Positions 24,906 to 34,081 of a stretch of 64,000 nucleotides of DNA are shown here, one piece after another. Numbering within the stretch: position 1 is the stretch's first letter; each line of letters begins with the position of its first letter. The translations under genes were made by a program, and so were the position numbers. Below the pieces are notes generated by a model that worked only from the letters and a program-made list of their open reading frames with translations, had not been told where the DNA came from and ran no database searches. The stretch comes from Nostoc sp. CENA543. Lineage in GTDB: Bacteria; Cyanobacteriota; Cyanobacteriia; Cyanobacteriales; Nostocaceae. The stretch lies in contig NZ_CP023278.1 in the NCBI RefSeq assembly GCF_002896875.1, forward strand, positions 3,286,001 through 3,350,000, given 5' to 3'.

Positions 24906-27137
24906 ATGGTCTTCGATGCGAGATATCCGGTGGAAGTTTGGGCTGGGGTGGAGTGTACGGTTAATCGTGTGGGTGAGGAGTATTTTGACCAGTTGGAATC
25001 TAATGGTCATGCAAGGCGTTTGGATGACTTAGAGTTGTTTGCCCAACTTGGGATCAAGAAAATTCGCTATCCGGTACTTTGGGAAAGAGTTGCACCTGAT
25101 GGGTTAGAAAATGCCGACTGGTCTTGGGTAGATGTGCGGTTGGAGAAGTTAAGGGAACTGGGTATTACTCCAATTGTGGGGCTGGTGCATCATGGTAGTG
25201 GCCCCCGTGATACTAGTTTAATCGACCCGGCATTTCCGCAGAAATTAGCTCAATTTGCTCGTGCGATCGCTGAACGCTATCCTTGGCTAACACATTACAC
25301 GCCGATAAATGAACCACTGACAACAGCGCGATTTAGTGGGATGTATGGTCACTGGTATCCGCATGGTAGAGACAATTTAACTTTTGCCCGTGCTTTGTTG
25401 AATCAGTGTCAAGCGATCGCATTTTCTATGCAAGCAATTCGAGAAGTTAACCCCAATGCTCAACTTGTGCAAACCGAGGATTTGGGTAAAACTTACAGTA
25501 CAACCAAGCTGGTCTATCAAGCAGAATTTGAAAACGAACGTCGTTGGTTGAGTTTTGATTTATTATGTGGTGACATTACTCCAACTCATCCGATGTGGGT
25601 TTACTTGTGTGACTGTGGCATCAGTGAAGCCGAACTAGAAGATGCTTGCAAAAATTGTTATTGTCCACCAGATATTATTGGCATTAATCATTACCTCACA
25701 AGCGATCGCTTTTTAGATGAACACCTAGAAAATTATCCAGCTTGGACACACGGTGGTAATGGCTGGGATAAATATGCAGATGTTGAGGCTATAAGAGTTT
25801 GTGCTGAAAATGTGGCAGGGGTGTATACATTACTCCAAGAAGCATGGGAACGTTACAAGCTAACACTAGCTATTACTGAAGTTCATCTCAATTGCACCCG
25901 TGAGGAACAATTGCGTTGGTTTTATGAGGTGTGGAATGATGCTCAGAAATTACAAGCTGAAGGTGTAGATATTCGCGGTGTTACAGCTTGGTCACTTTTG
26001 GGCAGCTACGATTGGAATAGCTTAGTTACGCGCTCAGTTGGCTATTACGAAGCAGGCGTGTTTGATTTGCGTTCGCCGCATCCTCGACCAACTGCGATCG
26101 CAAAATTAGTCCGTGATTTGGCAACTGGTAATCAACCCCATCACCCCTTACTTAATACACCAGGATGGTGGCATCGACCACAACGTTTACTCTACCCAGT
26201 CGTTAGCTGTCTCAATGAAGGGAGTAATAACAATAAATTTACCAACTCAGCACTCAGCACTCGCCCTTTAATCATAGTCGGCGCAAGAGGCACATTAGGG
26301 CAAGCTTTTGCTCGATTGTGTGAAGTAAGAGGTATTACATATCGCTTACTGACACGTCAAGAAATGGATATTACCAATCCTGACTCTGTAAACGCAGTGC
26401 TGGAAGAGTTAAAACCTTGGGCAGTTGTGAATGCTGCTGGATATGTGCGAGTAGATGATGCAGAACGCGAACCCCATATTTGTCTGAAAATTAATACTGA
26501 AGGTGCAGCAATCCTAGCTACTGCTTGCGCTCAACATAATGCCGCACTGTTAATGTTTTCCTCAGATTTAGTCTTCAACGGTGCTGTAACTAATCCTTAT
26601 GTAGAAAGTGATCATGCTGCTCCTCTGAATGTCTACGGTTGTAGTAAAGTTTTAGCCGAAAAGTTAGTATTACAAGCTTACCCAGCATCCTTAGTAATTC
26701 GCACCAGTGCATTTTTTGGCCCGTGGGATGAGTATAACTTTGTGACTATTGCCTTACGTGAACTGAGTGCTGGTAATAATTTCGTGGCGGCTGAGGATGT
26801 GGTTGTTTCACCTACATATATACCGGATTTAGTTCATGTTAGTCTCGATTTATTAATCGATGGTGAAAGCGGTTTGTGGCATTTGGCTAACAAAAGTGCG
26901 TCAGCGCAGCTTACCGTTCGCGCAGCGTCTCGTAGAGAAGGTATCGCTTGGGCTGATTTAGCGCGATTAGCAGCAAAACAAGCTGGTGTGAGTACCAAAA
27001 ATTTGATTGCTTTGCCTATGCAAGAAATTAATTTACCTGCTAAACGTCCTACTTATAGCGTACTCGGTAGCGATCGCGGTCAATTAATGCCTTGTCTTGA
27101 TAGTGCTATGTCTCGCTACTTTAATGACAGAGGCTAA
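24906..27137 (+). CDS. Fusion: family-1 glycoside hydrolase + RmlD-like sugar reductase
   Basis: 743 residues. Residues 1 to about 415 are a GH1-like TIM barrel with acid/base E136 in TPINEP and nucleophile E325 in LAITEVHL. Residues about 454-743 are an RmlD/dTDP-4-dehydrorhamnose-reductase-like SDR with GARGTLGQ (459-466), VNAAGYVRVDDAE and YGCSK. The linker DNA holds an ACTCAGC heptamer repeat (about 26243-26262). A GC-rich insert at about 26896-26939 adds some 15 residues between HLANK and GIAWADLA, where RmlD proteins normally continue directly. It likely joins sugar-nucleotide making with glycan trimming beside the mutase fusion upstream. Confidence 0.85.
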   Translation: MVFDARYPVEVWAGVECTVNRVGEEYFDQLESNGHARRLDDLELFAQLGIKKIRYPVLWERVAPDGLENADWSWVDVRLEKLRELGITPIVGLVHHGSGPRDTSLIDPAFPQKLAQFARAIAERYPWLTHYTPINEPLTTARFSGMYGHWYPHGRDNLTFARALLNQCQAIAFSMQAIREVNPNAQLVQTEDLGKTYSTTKLVYQAEFENERRWLSFDLLCGDITPTHPMWVYLCDCGISEAELEDACKNCYCPPDIIGINHYLTSDRFLDEHLENYPAWTHGGNGWDKYADVEAIRVCAENVAGVYTLLQEAWERYKLTLAITEVHLNCTREEQLRWFYEVWNDAQKLQAEGVDIRGVTAWSLLGSYDWNSLVTRSVGYYEAGVFDLRSPHPRPTAIAKLVRDLATGNQPHHPLLNTPGWWHRPQRLLYPVVSCLNEGSNNNKFTNSALSTRPLIIVGARGTLGQAFARLCEVRGITYRLLTRQEMDITNPDSVNAVLEELKPWAVVNAAGYVRVDDAEREPHICLKINTEGAAILATACAQHNAALLMFSSDLVFNGAVTNPYVESDHAAPLNVYGCSKVLAEKLVLQAYPASLVIRTSAFFGPWDEYNFVTIALRELSAGNNFVAAEDVVVSPTYIPDLVHVSLDLLIDGESGLWHLANKSASAQLTVRAASRREGIAWADLARLAAKQAGVSTKNLIALPMQEINLPAKRPTYSVLGSDRGQLMPCLDSAMSRYFNDRG
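26896..26939 (+). repeat. Dispersed GC-rich repeat inserted in frame inside the RmlD domain
   Basis: The phrase TTCGCGCAGCGTCTCGTAGA (26917-26936) also occurs in intergenic DNA with small changes (1991-2012; related at 31304-31345). Here it is translated as extra residues about 664-678. Confidence 0.6.
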
Positions 27138-27544
27138 CTCATTCGTTATTCACTAGCCTGCATTCACAATGTCAAACCTTACAGTAAAAACGTATTGACA
27201 AACATTAACAGTGTACGCCTCTACATTAACAATGTATTTCGACACATTAATTGTAGAGTGCGATCGCTCATTTCTATCCTCAAATTCAACAATATTAATA
27301 CGGCGATACTTATAATTTTACGGTTGCTTAGTCAATAGATCAGTTTGCTTGTTATAAATAATTAATAAAGCTTTCTCTGGGGAGATATAACAAGTATATT
27401 AACTTGTTTCCCTTGACAGATTAACTATTACTTTAAAAAAGATAAATATAAACTAATTCACTTTAAAATAGCATTCACTACAATTGATTAATTTGTTGTA
27501 GTAATGCCTGTCTGGCGAAATTTATTAAAATTAGTACGAAAATT
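27138..27544. other. Gene-free region with degenerate CATTAACAATGTA repeats
   Basis: Four imperfect copies of CATTAACARTGTA start near 27161, 27203, 27224 and 27245. The rest is AT-rich. It is the upstream region of the asparaginase gene; no promoter could be fixed. Confidence 0.4.
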
Positions 27545-28420
27545 ATGGTGTTAAGTATTATTGTTCACGGTGGAGCAAAAACCATCTCGGAAGATAAAGC
27601 TAAAGCTAACATTGAAGGTTGTAAAGCTGCCGCAGAAGCCGGTTGGAGCATTTTAACTGGTGGGGGAAATGCTAAAGATGCAGTTGAGGCTGCTATCCGT
27701 GTGCTGGAAGATAACCCAACTTTTAACGCCAGCATTGGTGCAACTCTTGATACTGAGGGCGAAGTATTCTTAGATGCCGCCATGATGGAGGGTGACAGCT
27801 ACGGTTGGGGGGGAGTAGCAGCCGTACAAAAAGTACGTCATCCCATCTCAGTAGCGCGGAAAGTTATGGGTAACAAATCCATGTTGCTAGTCTCAGAAGG
27901 TGCAGAAAAATTCGCCGCCGAACATGGTGATGAAATGTGTGCGCCCAGCGAACTAATCACCGATGAGCAGCGACAGGAGTGGGAAGAACAGGGAGCAGTT
28001 TTAGATCGTCCTGCAACTGTGGGTTGTGTCGCCCTTGATGATAGCGGGTTGCTAGTTGCAGGAACATCAACCGGAGGACTTGCCAATCAACCGCCTGGAC
28101 GTGTGGGTGATTCGGCGTTGGTTGGTAGTGGTTTATATGCTGATAACAACTTGGGGGGTTGTTCAACTACAGGTGATGGGGAATCAATTATTCCTGCGGT
28201 TTTGGCAAAAACTGCAATCGATTTTTTGATGGGAGGTAGACACCCAAATGAAGCAGCACAAATGGCTATTGATACTTTGAAATCTAAAGTCAAGGGGGAA
28301 GCTGGGTGTATTCTTTTAGATTCTCAAGGACGAGTTGGCTGGGCTTATAATTCGCAAGATATGGCTGTGGCTTATATGAATGAAATTATGGAAGAGATAG
28401 CTGTATTTACTAGAAAATAA
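27545..28420 (+). CDS. Plant-type L-asparaginase / isoaspartyl peptidase
   Basis: 291-residue Ntn hydrolase. It starts with IIVHGGA, has NPTFNASIGATLDTEGEVFLDAAMMEG, and the autocleavage site before T158 in PATVGCVALDD, followed by TSTGGLANQPPGRVGDS and CSTTGDGE. The family self-cleaves into two chains and hydrolyses asparagine or beta-aspartyl peptides, including the beta-Asp-Arg dipeptide from cyanophycin. The residue before the nucleophile is Ala rather than the usual Gly. It lies 66 bases before an ATP-grasp gene on the same strand. Confidence 0.87.
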   Translation: MVLSIIVHGGAKTISEDKAKANIEGCKAAAEAGWSILTGGGNAKDAVEAAIRVLEDNPTFNASIGATLDTEGEVFLDAAMMEGDSYGWGGVAAVQKVRHPISVARKVMGNKSMLLVSEGAEKFAAEHGDEMCAPSELITDEQRQEWEEQGAVLDRPATVGCVALDDSGLLVAGTSTGGLANQPPGRVGDSALVGSGLYADNNLGGCSTTGDGESIIPAVLAKTAIDFLMGGRHPNEAAQMAIDTLKSKVKGEAGCILLDSQGRVGWAYNSQDMAVAYMNEIMEEIAVFTRK

Positions 28421-28486
28421 GCCATTAATTCATCCAGAATCATACCGTTTTATAGATAGCTGCTATCTCTATTCCTCGCATTAAAT

Positions 28487-29770
28487 ATGAACTCAAAATA
28501 CAACTTTGATTACTTTCAAGGAAGTTGTTTTTCTGATTTGTTTGCTGAAGACATCTCAGATGGTAATTATGCCTTCATTTTGAATTATCCTGCCACAGCT
28601 AGCTGGGCTACTTATCCCAATACCAAAAAATATTTTATTCAAGATGGTAGTAGTGAAGCGACTAAAACTTCCTACGATAAGATTTTTCAAAAAGAACCTT
28701 GGAAAAACTTGGCTGTGTTGGGTAATGCGATTCCGGGAATTGTTACCAGTCCACCACCACAGTTGTTAGTAAATTACTGGCGGGAGCATTTTGGGTTTAA
28801 CTATGACAACATCGAGGTGATACCGCGATCGCAGTATCTAGATGAGTTAAATTATAGTGATCGCTTTCACAAATTAATCACTTTATTTCCCTTTGATCAC
28901 CTTAAAAAAGAAAAACACGCCGTTCACCCAGATACTCACTACCACTTGCTCAACAAAGCGACATTAGCTGAAATAGGAGTACCACATCCACAATACGAAA
29001 CTTATCATCTCGACCAAGTTAATCTTGCAGATATTCACTTACCAGAACAATTTCCCTATCTCATCAAAACCTCTCATGGGCTATCGGGTGAAGGCACTTA
29101 TATTATCAACAACCCCAGCGATTTGAATTACTGCTGTGAAGAATTAAGAAAATATCTCAATATTAAGTTACTCAATACAATTATTGTTTCTGAGTACATC
29201 AACAATGTTGTACAAAACTACTGTGTCCAATTTTATTTGAGTAAAACAGGTGATATTAAACTCATCGGCACTACAAAGCAGCTTGTTACCTCTGAAGGTA
29301 ACTATATCGGCGGTATTATTCACTACCGCGAAATAGAAATGAATCGATTCTCTGAAATGATTGCTGCTATTAGTCAGTATGCTCTTCAGCACCAATATTT
29401 CGGCGTTATCGGCTTTGACGTTTTAGAAGATAAAGAAGGAAACCTTTATGTCATTGATGTTAATTTCCGCGTTAATGGTTCAACCCCACTTTGCTTGCAA
29501 CGTCATACCTTATTAAATCTGGGGAAAGAAGTGGCTAAATATTCCAGTAATTACCGTATACTTGGCTCCTTAGAATCAATTCTTGTTAATTTAAAGGCAG
29601 AATTAGATAGCAAAGATGTGATAATTTTATCGGCTCTAGAAAAAAGTGAATCAGGAAAAAATTATACAGAAATATACGGTATTATTTCAGGAACTACAAT
29701 TGCAGAAATACAGCAGACAGAACATAAATTAAGCTGCTTATTAAATGTCAATTCATGGGAATTTGTGTAA
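28487..29770 (+). CDS. ATP-grasp family ligase
   Basis: 427 residues with an ATP-grasp pattern: a lysine-containing FPYLIKTSHGLSGEGTYII loop, IIVSEYI, and the metal-binding DVLEDKEGNLYVIDVNFRVNGS. Such enzymes form acid-amine bonds through acyl-phosphates, often making peptides or modified amino acids. The product is unknown. Its position 66 bases after an asparaginase/isoaspartyl peptidase suggests aspartyl-peptide metabolism (inference). A clear terminator hairpin follows. Confidence 0.75.
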   Translation: MNSKYNFDYFQGSCFSDLFAEDISDGNYAFILNYPATASWATYPNTKKYFIQDGSSEATKTSYDKIFQKEPWKNLAVLGNAIPGIVTSPPPQLLVNYWREHFGFNYDNIEVIPRSQYLDELNYSDRFHKLITLFPFDHLKKEKHAVHPDTHYHLLNKATLAEIGVPHPQYETYHLDQVNLADIHLPEQFPYLIKTSHGLSGEGTYIINNPSDLNYCCEELRKYLNIKLLNTIIVSEYINNVVQNYCVQFYLSKTGDIKLIGTTKQLVTSEGNYIGGIIHYREIEMNRFSEMIAAISQYALQHQYFGVIGFDVLEDKEGNLYVIDVNFRVNGSTPLCLQRHTLLNLGKEVAKYSSNYRILGSLESILVNLKAELDSKDVIILSALEKSESGKNYTEIYGIISGTTIAEIQQTEHKLSCLLNVNSWEFV

Positions 29771-29776
29771 AGTATA

Positions 29777-29807
29777 AATCCCCAAAATGAAAGCTTTGGG
29801 GATTTTC
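29777..29807 (+). terminator. Rho-independent terminator after the ATP-grasp gene
   Basis: AAATCCCCAAA pairs with TTTGGGGATTT, followed by T residues (29777-29807). Suggests the asparaginase/ATP-grasp pair ends here. Confidence 0.75.
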
Positions 29808-29824
29808 AAGATTCAATAATCATC

Positions 29825-30064
29825 TTAACGAGATTCTGTCCCTTGATTGGGAAGACCAGGAACTGTAACAGTACCTCCAGCCGCTTCCGGTTCAGCACCC
29901 GGACGAGTTTCTGTACCTGATTCTTGACCAGTCATCCGATATCTTTCATCAAGCGGAGTATCCCCTTCTTCTGTAGTTGGCACAGTTGTTTGAGTCCCAG
30001 GATTATCTTCTGGGTCATATTTATTTTCATCTTGGCGATTATCGGGAGGTGTTTTTGATGTCAT
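29825..30064 (-). CDS. Small hydrophilic, probably disordered protein
   Basis: 79 residues from the ATG at 30064, which has AGGTG seven bases upstream; an in-frame start at 30133 is less likely. Very rich in Pro, Glu, Asp, Thr and Gly, with no hydrophobic core (TSKTPPDNRQDENKYDPE), so probably unfolded. The clear ribosome-binding site supports it as real. Function unknown. Confidence 0.55.
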   Translation of the reverse strand: MTSKTPPDNRQDENKYDPEDNPGTQTTVPTTEEGDTPLDERYRMTGQESGTETRPGAEPEAAGGTVTVPGLPNQGTESR

Positions 30065-30210
30065 ATATTTGCACCTTTTAATCCAGTTATTCTCTAATGA
30101 TAGTGTTGATTTTCTAATAACTTTACTATCCATAGATAGAACTATTTCTATAACTAACTCAGAAAAAAATCACTGTGGATGATATCAATTGCTTTCGCAC
30201 AGAAGTAATT

Positions 30211-31185
30211 TTAAGAGTTAGTAATAGTCTGCGGTGTCCAAGTAGGGCCTTGGCAACGTGGCCCCTTTGGTGTCCAACTAAGTTTATCTAAACAAATTTG
30301 TCGTTTATCCATGTTTTGTGTCCAAGCATGGTAAACAACATACTCAGTTTGAGCATCTGGCCCAAGCACAATAGAGTTATGTCCTGGCCCTCTGACAAAA
30401 TTAGGCACAGACTTTAACACCCGTGGCCCGGTTTCGTTACCAGCATCAGAGTAAGACCCCATCACATGATCAGCGACACCATAATCTACACCATAGTCTT
30501 CAGTTTCCCAGCGTCCACCACTATAAAAGCAGTAGTATTTACCTTCATGCTTACGAACACAAGGGCCTTCTAAAGTGTGCCAATCATAGATTTCACCGTA
30601 CATTAAACGCTTGGCTAAAAATCTTTGCCAATCGGAACGCGCCCGTAAAACGACCTTTCCCTCTCCAGCCAGTTTGGTCATCGTTTGGAGTCGGTCTACA
30701 AACAAAGCTGTACCAACACGCACACCGCCTTCTGTATCCAAAAAGTCACGAGCGTAAAATAGATACCACTGTCCATCATCATCACAAAATGGATGCGGAT
30801 CAATCGCAAAGGGACAAGTATTTAAGTCTGTAAGTCCTTCGCCAATATCTTGATAAGAACCCAAAGGAGTCTCACTTGTAGCTACTCGCAATTGATGATT
30901 TTTATCTTCATGTCCGACAGAGTAGTAGAGATAAAAAATTCCATTATTGTAAGCAACTTCAGGGGCCCAATAATTATTGCCGAGGGCTGAGTCTGGTCGC
31001 AACAGTGCGTGATCAACAAAATGCCAATTGACAAAATCGAAGGAACGTAACAGAGGAAATACACGTGATTGTTTTGTTCCTTCTGCCTCTGCTGCACCAG
31101 TGCCGATCGCATAATATACGCCTTCGTGTTGCCAAACAAAGGGATCAGCAAAATAACCTTGATAAATGGGATTAGTGTATTCCAT
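30211..31185 (-). CDS. Glycoside hydrolase family 43-like enzyme
   Basis: 324 residues with the GH43 five-bladed propeller pattern: an early NPIYQGYFADPFVWQ (catalytic base Asp in ADPF), YYAIGTG, WAPEVAYNNGIFYLYYS, IDPHPFCDDDGQWYLFY and the general acid Glu in TLEGPCVRKHEGKYYCFYS. Members act as beta-xylosidases or alpha-arabinofuranosidases. No signal peptide, so it is probably cytoplasmic. Confidence 0.85.
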   Translation of the reverse strand: MEYTNPIYQGYFADPFVWQHEGVYYAIGTGAAEAEGTKQSRVFPLLRSFDFVNWHFVDHALLRPDSALGNNYWAPEVAYNNGIFYLYYSVGHEDKNHQLRVATSETPLGSYQDIGEGLTDLNTCPFAIDPHPFCDDDGQWYLFYARDFLDTEGGVRVGTALFVDRLQTMTKLAGEGKVVLRARSDWQRFLAKRLMYGEIYDWHTLEGPCVRKHEGKYYCFYSGGRWETEDYGVDYGVADHVMGSYSDAGNETGPRVLKSVPNFVRGPGHNSIVLGPDAQTEYVVYHAWTQNMDKRQICLDKLSWTPKGPRCQGPTWTPQTITNS

Positions 31186-31250
31186 AGTTAATAGTCATTA
31201 GTCATTAGTCATTAGTCATTAGTCATTAGTCATTAGTCATTAGCCATTAA
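31186..31250. repeat. Heptamer repeats (TCATTAG units)
   Basis: Seven or more near-perfect 7-bp units directly upstream of the GH43 gene start; STRR type. Confidence 0.8.
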
Positions 31251-31276
31251 TAACTAATGCCGTGTGCAACTTTATC

Positions 31277-31460
31277 TCAAACTTAACCCCCAACCCCTTC
31301 CCTACGTTCGCGCAGCGTGTCGTTCGCGTTAGCGTTGCGTAGCAAAGACAGGGAAGGGGAGTTAAGATTCAAAGCCTCTCTCCGTTTCGGGGAGCCAGTG
31401 CGTTGCGGGGGTTCCCCCCGTTGTAGCAACTGGCGTGAGAGGTTTGGAGAGGGGTTTTTC
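31277..31460. repeat. Dispersed GC-box repeat (copy 3) with a nested insert
   Basis: Same family as 24727-24820, but interrupted by GC-rich phrases (about 31304-31352 and 31390-31435), which look like a second repeat inserted into the first. Confidence 0.6.
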
Positions 31461-31496
31461 CCAACTATCGAATTCACGTTAACTAATGACCAATTA

Positions 31497-32330
31497 CTAA
31501 TACTTGAAATTGATATAAGTTTCGACTTTTTCTTTAGACAATTGCTCTACAACTTCGCACCGTAGCATCTGCCTCAGTTCTGCTGGGAGACTATCATAAT
31601 AGTCTCGTGGCAGAGTTAAATCTACCTTTGGTGTATGTAACCAGTGCATAGCGTAACCCATGACTACCATAGGTCTAGGCTGGTTTGTCCGATTTGGTGA
31701 ACCTCGGTGTAGTGCTAAAGGCGATCGCACCATCACATCTCCAGGCTGCATATAAAATGATTCCATCGGAATTTCACCCGTAGCAATCTTTTGTAGTCCT
31801 TCTTCTCTTGGTAAAAGATGAGTTCCCCTCGCCATTTGAAACGGGCCGTTGTCTGGGGTAACTTCCACCAAGGGAAAGTTAACTGCTAGGGCGTAAAGTG
31901 GTGTAACTATGCGATCGCCTACGGCGGGGCTTAGCCCATCGCTAAATAATGGGCGAAAGTCCCGATGAATTTCTTGATAATCTGAACCCTGGAATGGAAC
32001 ATCAACCCCCAACTGCACCATGACGTATTCTTGATAAAAGACGCGCTCAAGAATACCCATAATGACTGGGTTTGCAAAAACCAACTCATTTGCAAATGGG
32101 TAAACCCAAGGCAAAGTGAGATAATAGCGGGAGGTTTCACGAGGAGCTAAACCACCTGGTTGATTTTGGCGATCGTGAAATAACTTTTCAAACGCTTCTA
32201 ACCACTCATCAATCAATTTTTGCTCAAAAAGATTACGAATTACACAAATTCCGTCTTGATTCAATTCTTGAGCAAATCTATCTAGGTCGGTAGCTGAATA
32301 TTTAGCTATACCGCCTATACTTTGCACCAT
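31497..32330 (-). CDS. Phytanoyl-CoA dioxygenase (PhyH) family protein
   Basis: 277-residue Fe(II)/2-oxoglutarate oxygenase type. The metal triad is visible as H122 and D124 in EIHRDFRP and H208 in ALHRGSPNRT, with R214 placed to hold 2-oxoglutarate. GDVMVRSP and DNGPFQMARGTH are typical of the family. Substrate unknown. The GCGATCGCCTACGGCGGGG phrase at about 31911-31929 resembles dispersed repeat DNA within the coding region. Confidence 0.85.
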   Translation of the reverse strand: MVQSIGGIAKYSATDLDRFAQELNQDGICVIRNLFEQKLIDEWLEAFEKLFHDRQNQPGGLAPRETSRYYLTLPWVYPFANELVFANPVIMGILERVFYQEYVMVQLGVDVPFQGSDYQEIHRDFRPLFSDGLSPAVGDRIVTPLYALAVNFPLVEVTPDNGPFQMARGTHLLPREEGLQKIATGEIPMESFYMQPGDVMVRSPLALHRGSPNRTNQPRPMVVMGYAMHWLHTPKVDLTLPRDYYDSLPAELRQMLRCEVVEQLSKEKVETYINFKY

Positions 32331-32610
32331 TTCTCTTAACCTCTTGCATTAATAACTTGAGAGCCAAATTTAAATCAGACTCTGACAACAGTTTTTTGTA
32401 ATTGCTAGTCGATAATAGCGTATTATATTGATATTTGTTTTATTGATTTTTATAAAATTTACTGTTAGTAATATAAGAAATAAGCGAACTCATGTATTAG
32501 TAAGTTCAACTATAAGGATACTGGCAAATAAGTAGATAAATAGCTACAAATAGCTATCATGCTGTGAAATAAAGATTAGAAAATATAATTTAATTTTGTT
32601 TCTATCTGCC

Positions 32611-32988
32611 TTACTTCAACCGCACACCTACACTATCATTCGGTACAGAAGGCCATCTCACGGTCACAATCGTACAGTCAGACTGAGCAGTCCAACAATG
32701 CGGCACACCTTCACACCACAACACATAATCACCTTCACGAGATAAGGTAATCTCTCTATCCTCAAATTGCAGACAAAATTTACCATTAATCAAGATAGAA
32801 AGTGTAGCAGCTTGATTATTTACTGCCCACTCAGTTCTACTTTCGCCTGCTTGATGCACACCCCACTTAATTTCTAGTGCTGTAGTTGAACGCGGATCAT
32901 CATCTGGAGTGATGAAGTGTCCCATAAACCAACCCCAACGATTTGCACCTTCGCTGACAGCATTGCCAAAAATAACATTAGGCTGCAT
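32611..32988 (-). CDS. Cupin-domain protein
   Basis: 125 residues forming one small beta-barrel: WGVHQAG, LSILINGKFCLQF, GDYVLWCEGVPHCWTAQ. The last motif carries a His typical of the cupin metal site. Function unknown. Its start overlaps the galactokinase stop region by 11 bases, so translation is probably coupled. Confidence 0.7.
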   Translation of the reverse strand: MQPNVIFGNAVSEGANRWGWFMGHFITPDDDPRSTTALEIKWGVHQAGESRTEWAVNNQAATLSILINGKFCLQFEDREITLSREGDYVLWCEGVPHCWTAQSDCTIVTVRWPSVPNDSVGVRLK

Positions 32989-34060
32989 TATGCACCTCGA
33001 AGTTAGGTACTAAAATTTGTCCTGCATAACCTGCATTGTTGTACTGCTTGAGGACTTGAGAAGCGATGTTTTTTTCTTGCCCTAAAGCTACCAACGCCAC
33101 ACAAGCACCCCCAAAACCTGCACCTGTCAGCCTTGCACCAAATACACCTGGGGTTTTCTGTAAAATTTCTACCAATGTATCCAATGCTGGTACAGAGACT
33201 TCATAATCATCCCGCAAACTAGCGTGAGATGCGTTCATCAACTCACCAAAACGCTCAGGTGTGACTCCCTGCAAAACTTCTAAAACACGGTTATCTTCTG
33301 TCACCACATGACGCGCGCGACGGTTTAATGGTTCTGGCAGTTTTTCTGTCACCTGAACTTCAGTAATATCTCGTAGTGCTTTGACTCCCAATAAATGCGC
33401 CGCTTCCTGACACTCAGCACGACGTTGGTTATATCCGCTAGTTGCTAGGGTGCGCGGTACACCACTATCTATAACTAAAATTGTTGTGCCTTCGGGGAAA
33501 GGAAGAACTCGACGTTCTAGTGTTCGAGTATCTAAAAACAGAATATGCTCAGTATCAGCAAGACTGGAAGCCATTTGATCCATGATGCCGCATTGTACGC
33601 CTGCATAGTGAATTTCTGCTTGTTGGGCAAGTCGAGCAATTTCGACATCATCGATTGGTAAGTCTAATAATTGGCGAATTGCTCGCAGTGTTGCTACTTC
33701 TAAAGCCGCACTACTAGATAAACCAGCACCCATAGGCACTGAGGATTGGACATACATATTCAGCGAAGGAATCGTATATCCGGCTTGTTTTAAGACTTCA
33801 ATACAGCCAAAAATATAACTGGCAAATCCAGAAGGCGTGTGATGACTATCTAAAATACTCACACGCTCTTGCAGATTTTCTGAATAAAACTGGTGTTCTC
33901 CTTCATCACTCAAACCAAGCTGTACCGTTGTCTGTTGCGGAATTGCTGTTGGTAAGACAAAACCATCGTTATAGTCTGTATGTTCGCCCAGTAAATTAAC
34001 TCTTCCTGATGCACTCGCTTGAGTCTGAGGTATTTGATGAAATATTTGTGGAAAAGTCAT
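32978..34060 (-). CDS. galK: Galactokinase
   Basis: ATP-dependent phosphorylation of galactose to galactose-1-phosphate, first step of the Leloir pathway. 360 residues with the signature GRVNLLGEHTDYNDG (19-33), the GHMP ATP loop PMGAGLSSSAAL (109-120), the IMDQMAS catalytic Asp motif and the C-terminal RLTGAGFGG. Flanked by a degenerate M24 peptidase upstream (22 bases) and a cupin downstream (11-base overlap). Confidence 0.93.
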   Translation of the reverse strand: MTFPQIFHQIPQTQASASGRVNLLGEHTDYNDGFVLPTAIPQQTTVQLGLSDEGEHQFYSENLQERVSILDSHHTPSGFASYIFGCIEVLKQAGYTIPSLNMYVQSSVPMGAGLSSSAALEVATLRAIRQLLDLPIDDVEIARLAQQAEIHYAGVQCGIMDQMASSLADTEHILFLDTRTLERRVLPFPEGTTILVIDSGVPRTLATSGYNQRRAECQEAAHLLGVKALRDITEVQVTEKLPEPLNRRARHVVTEDNRVLEVLQGVTPERFGELMNASHASLRDDYEVSVPALDTLVEILQKTPGVFGARLTGAGFGGACVALVALGQEKNIASQVLKQYNNAGYAGQILVPNFEVHNAA

Positions 34061-34081
34061 AATTGTTAGTAAATTTCTCAG

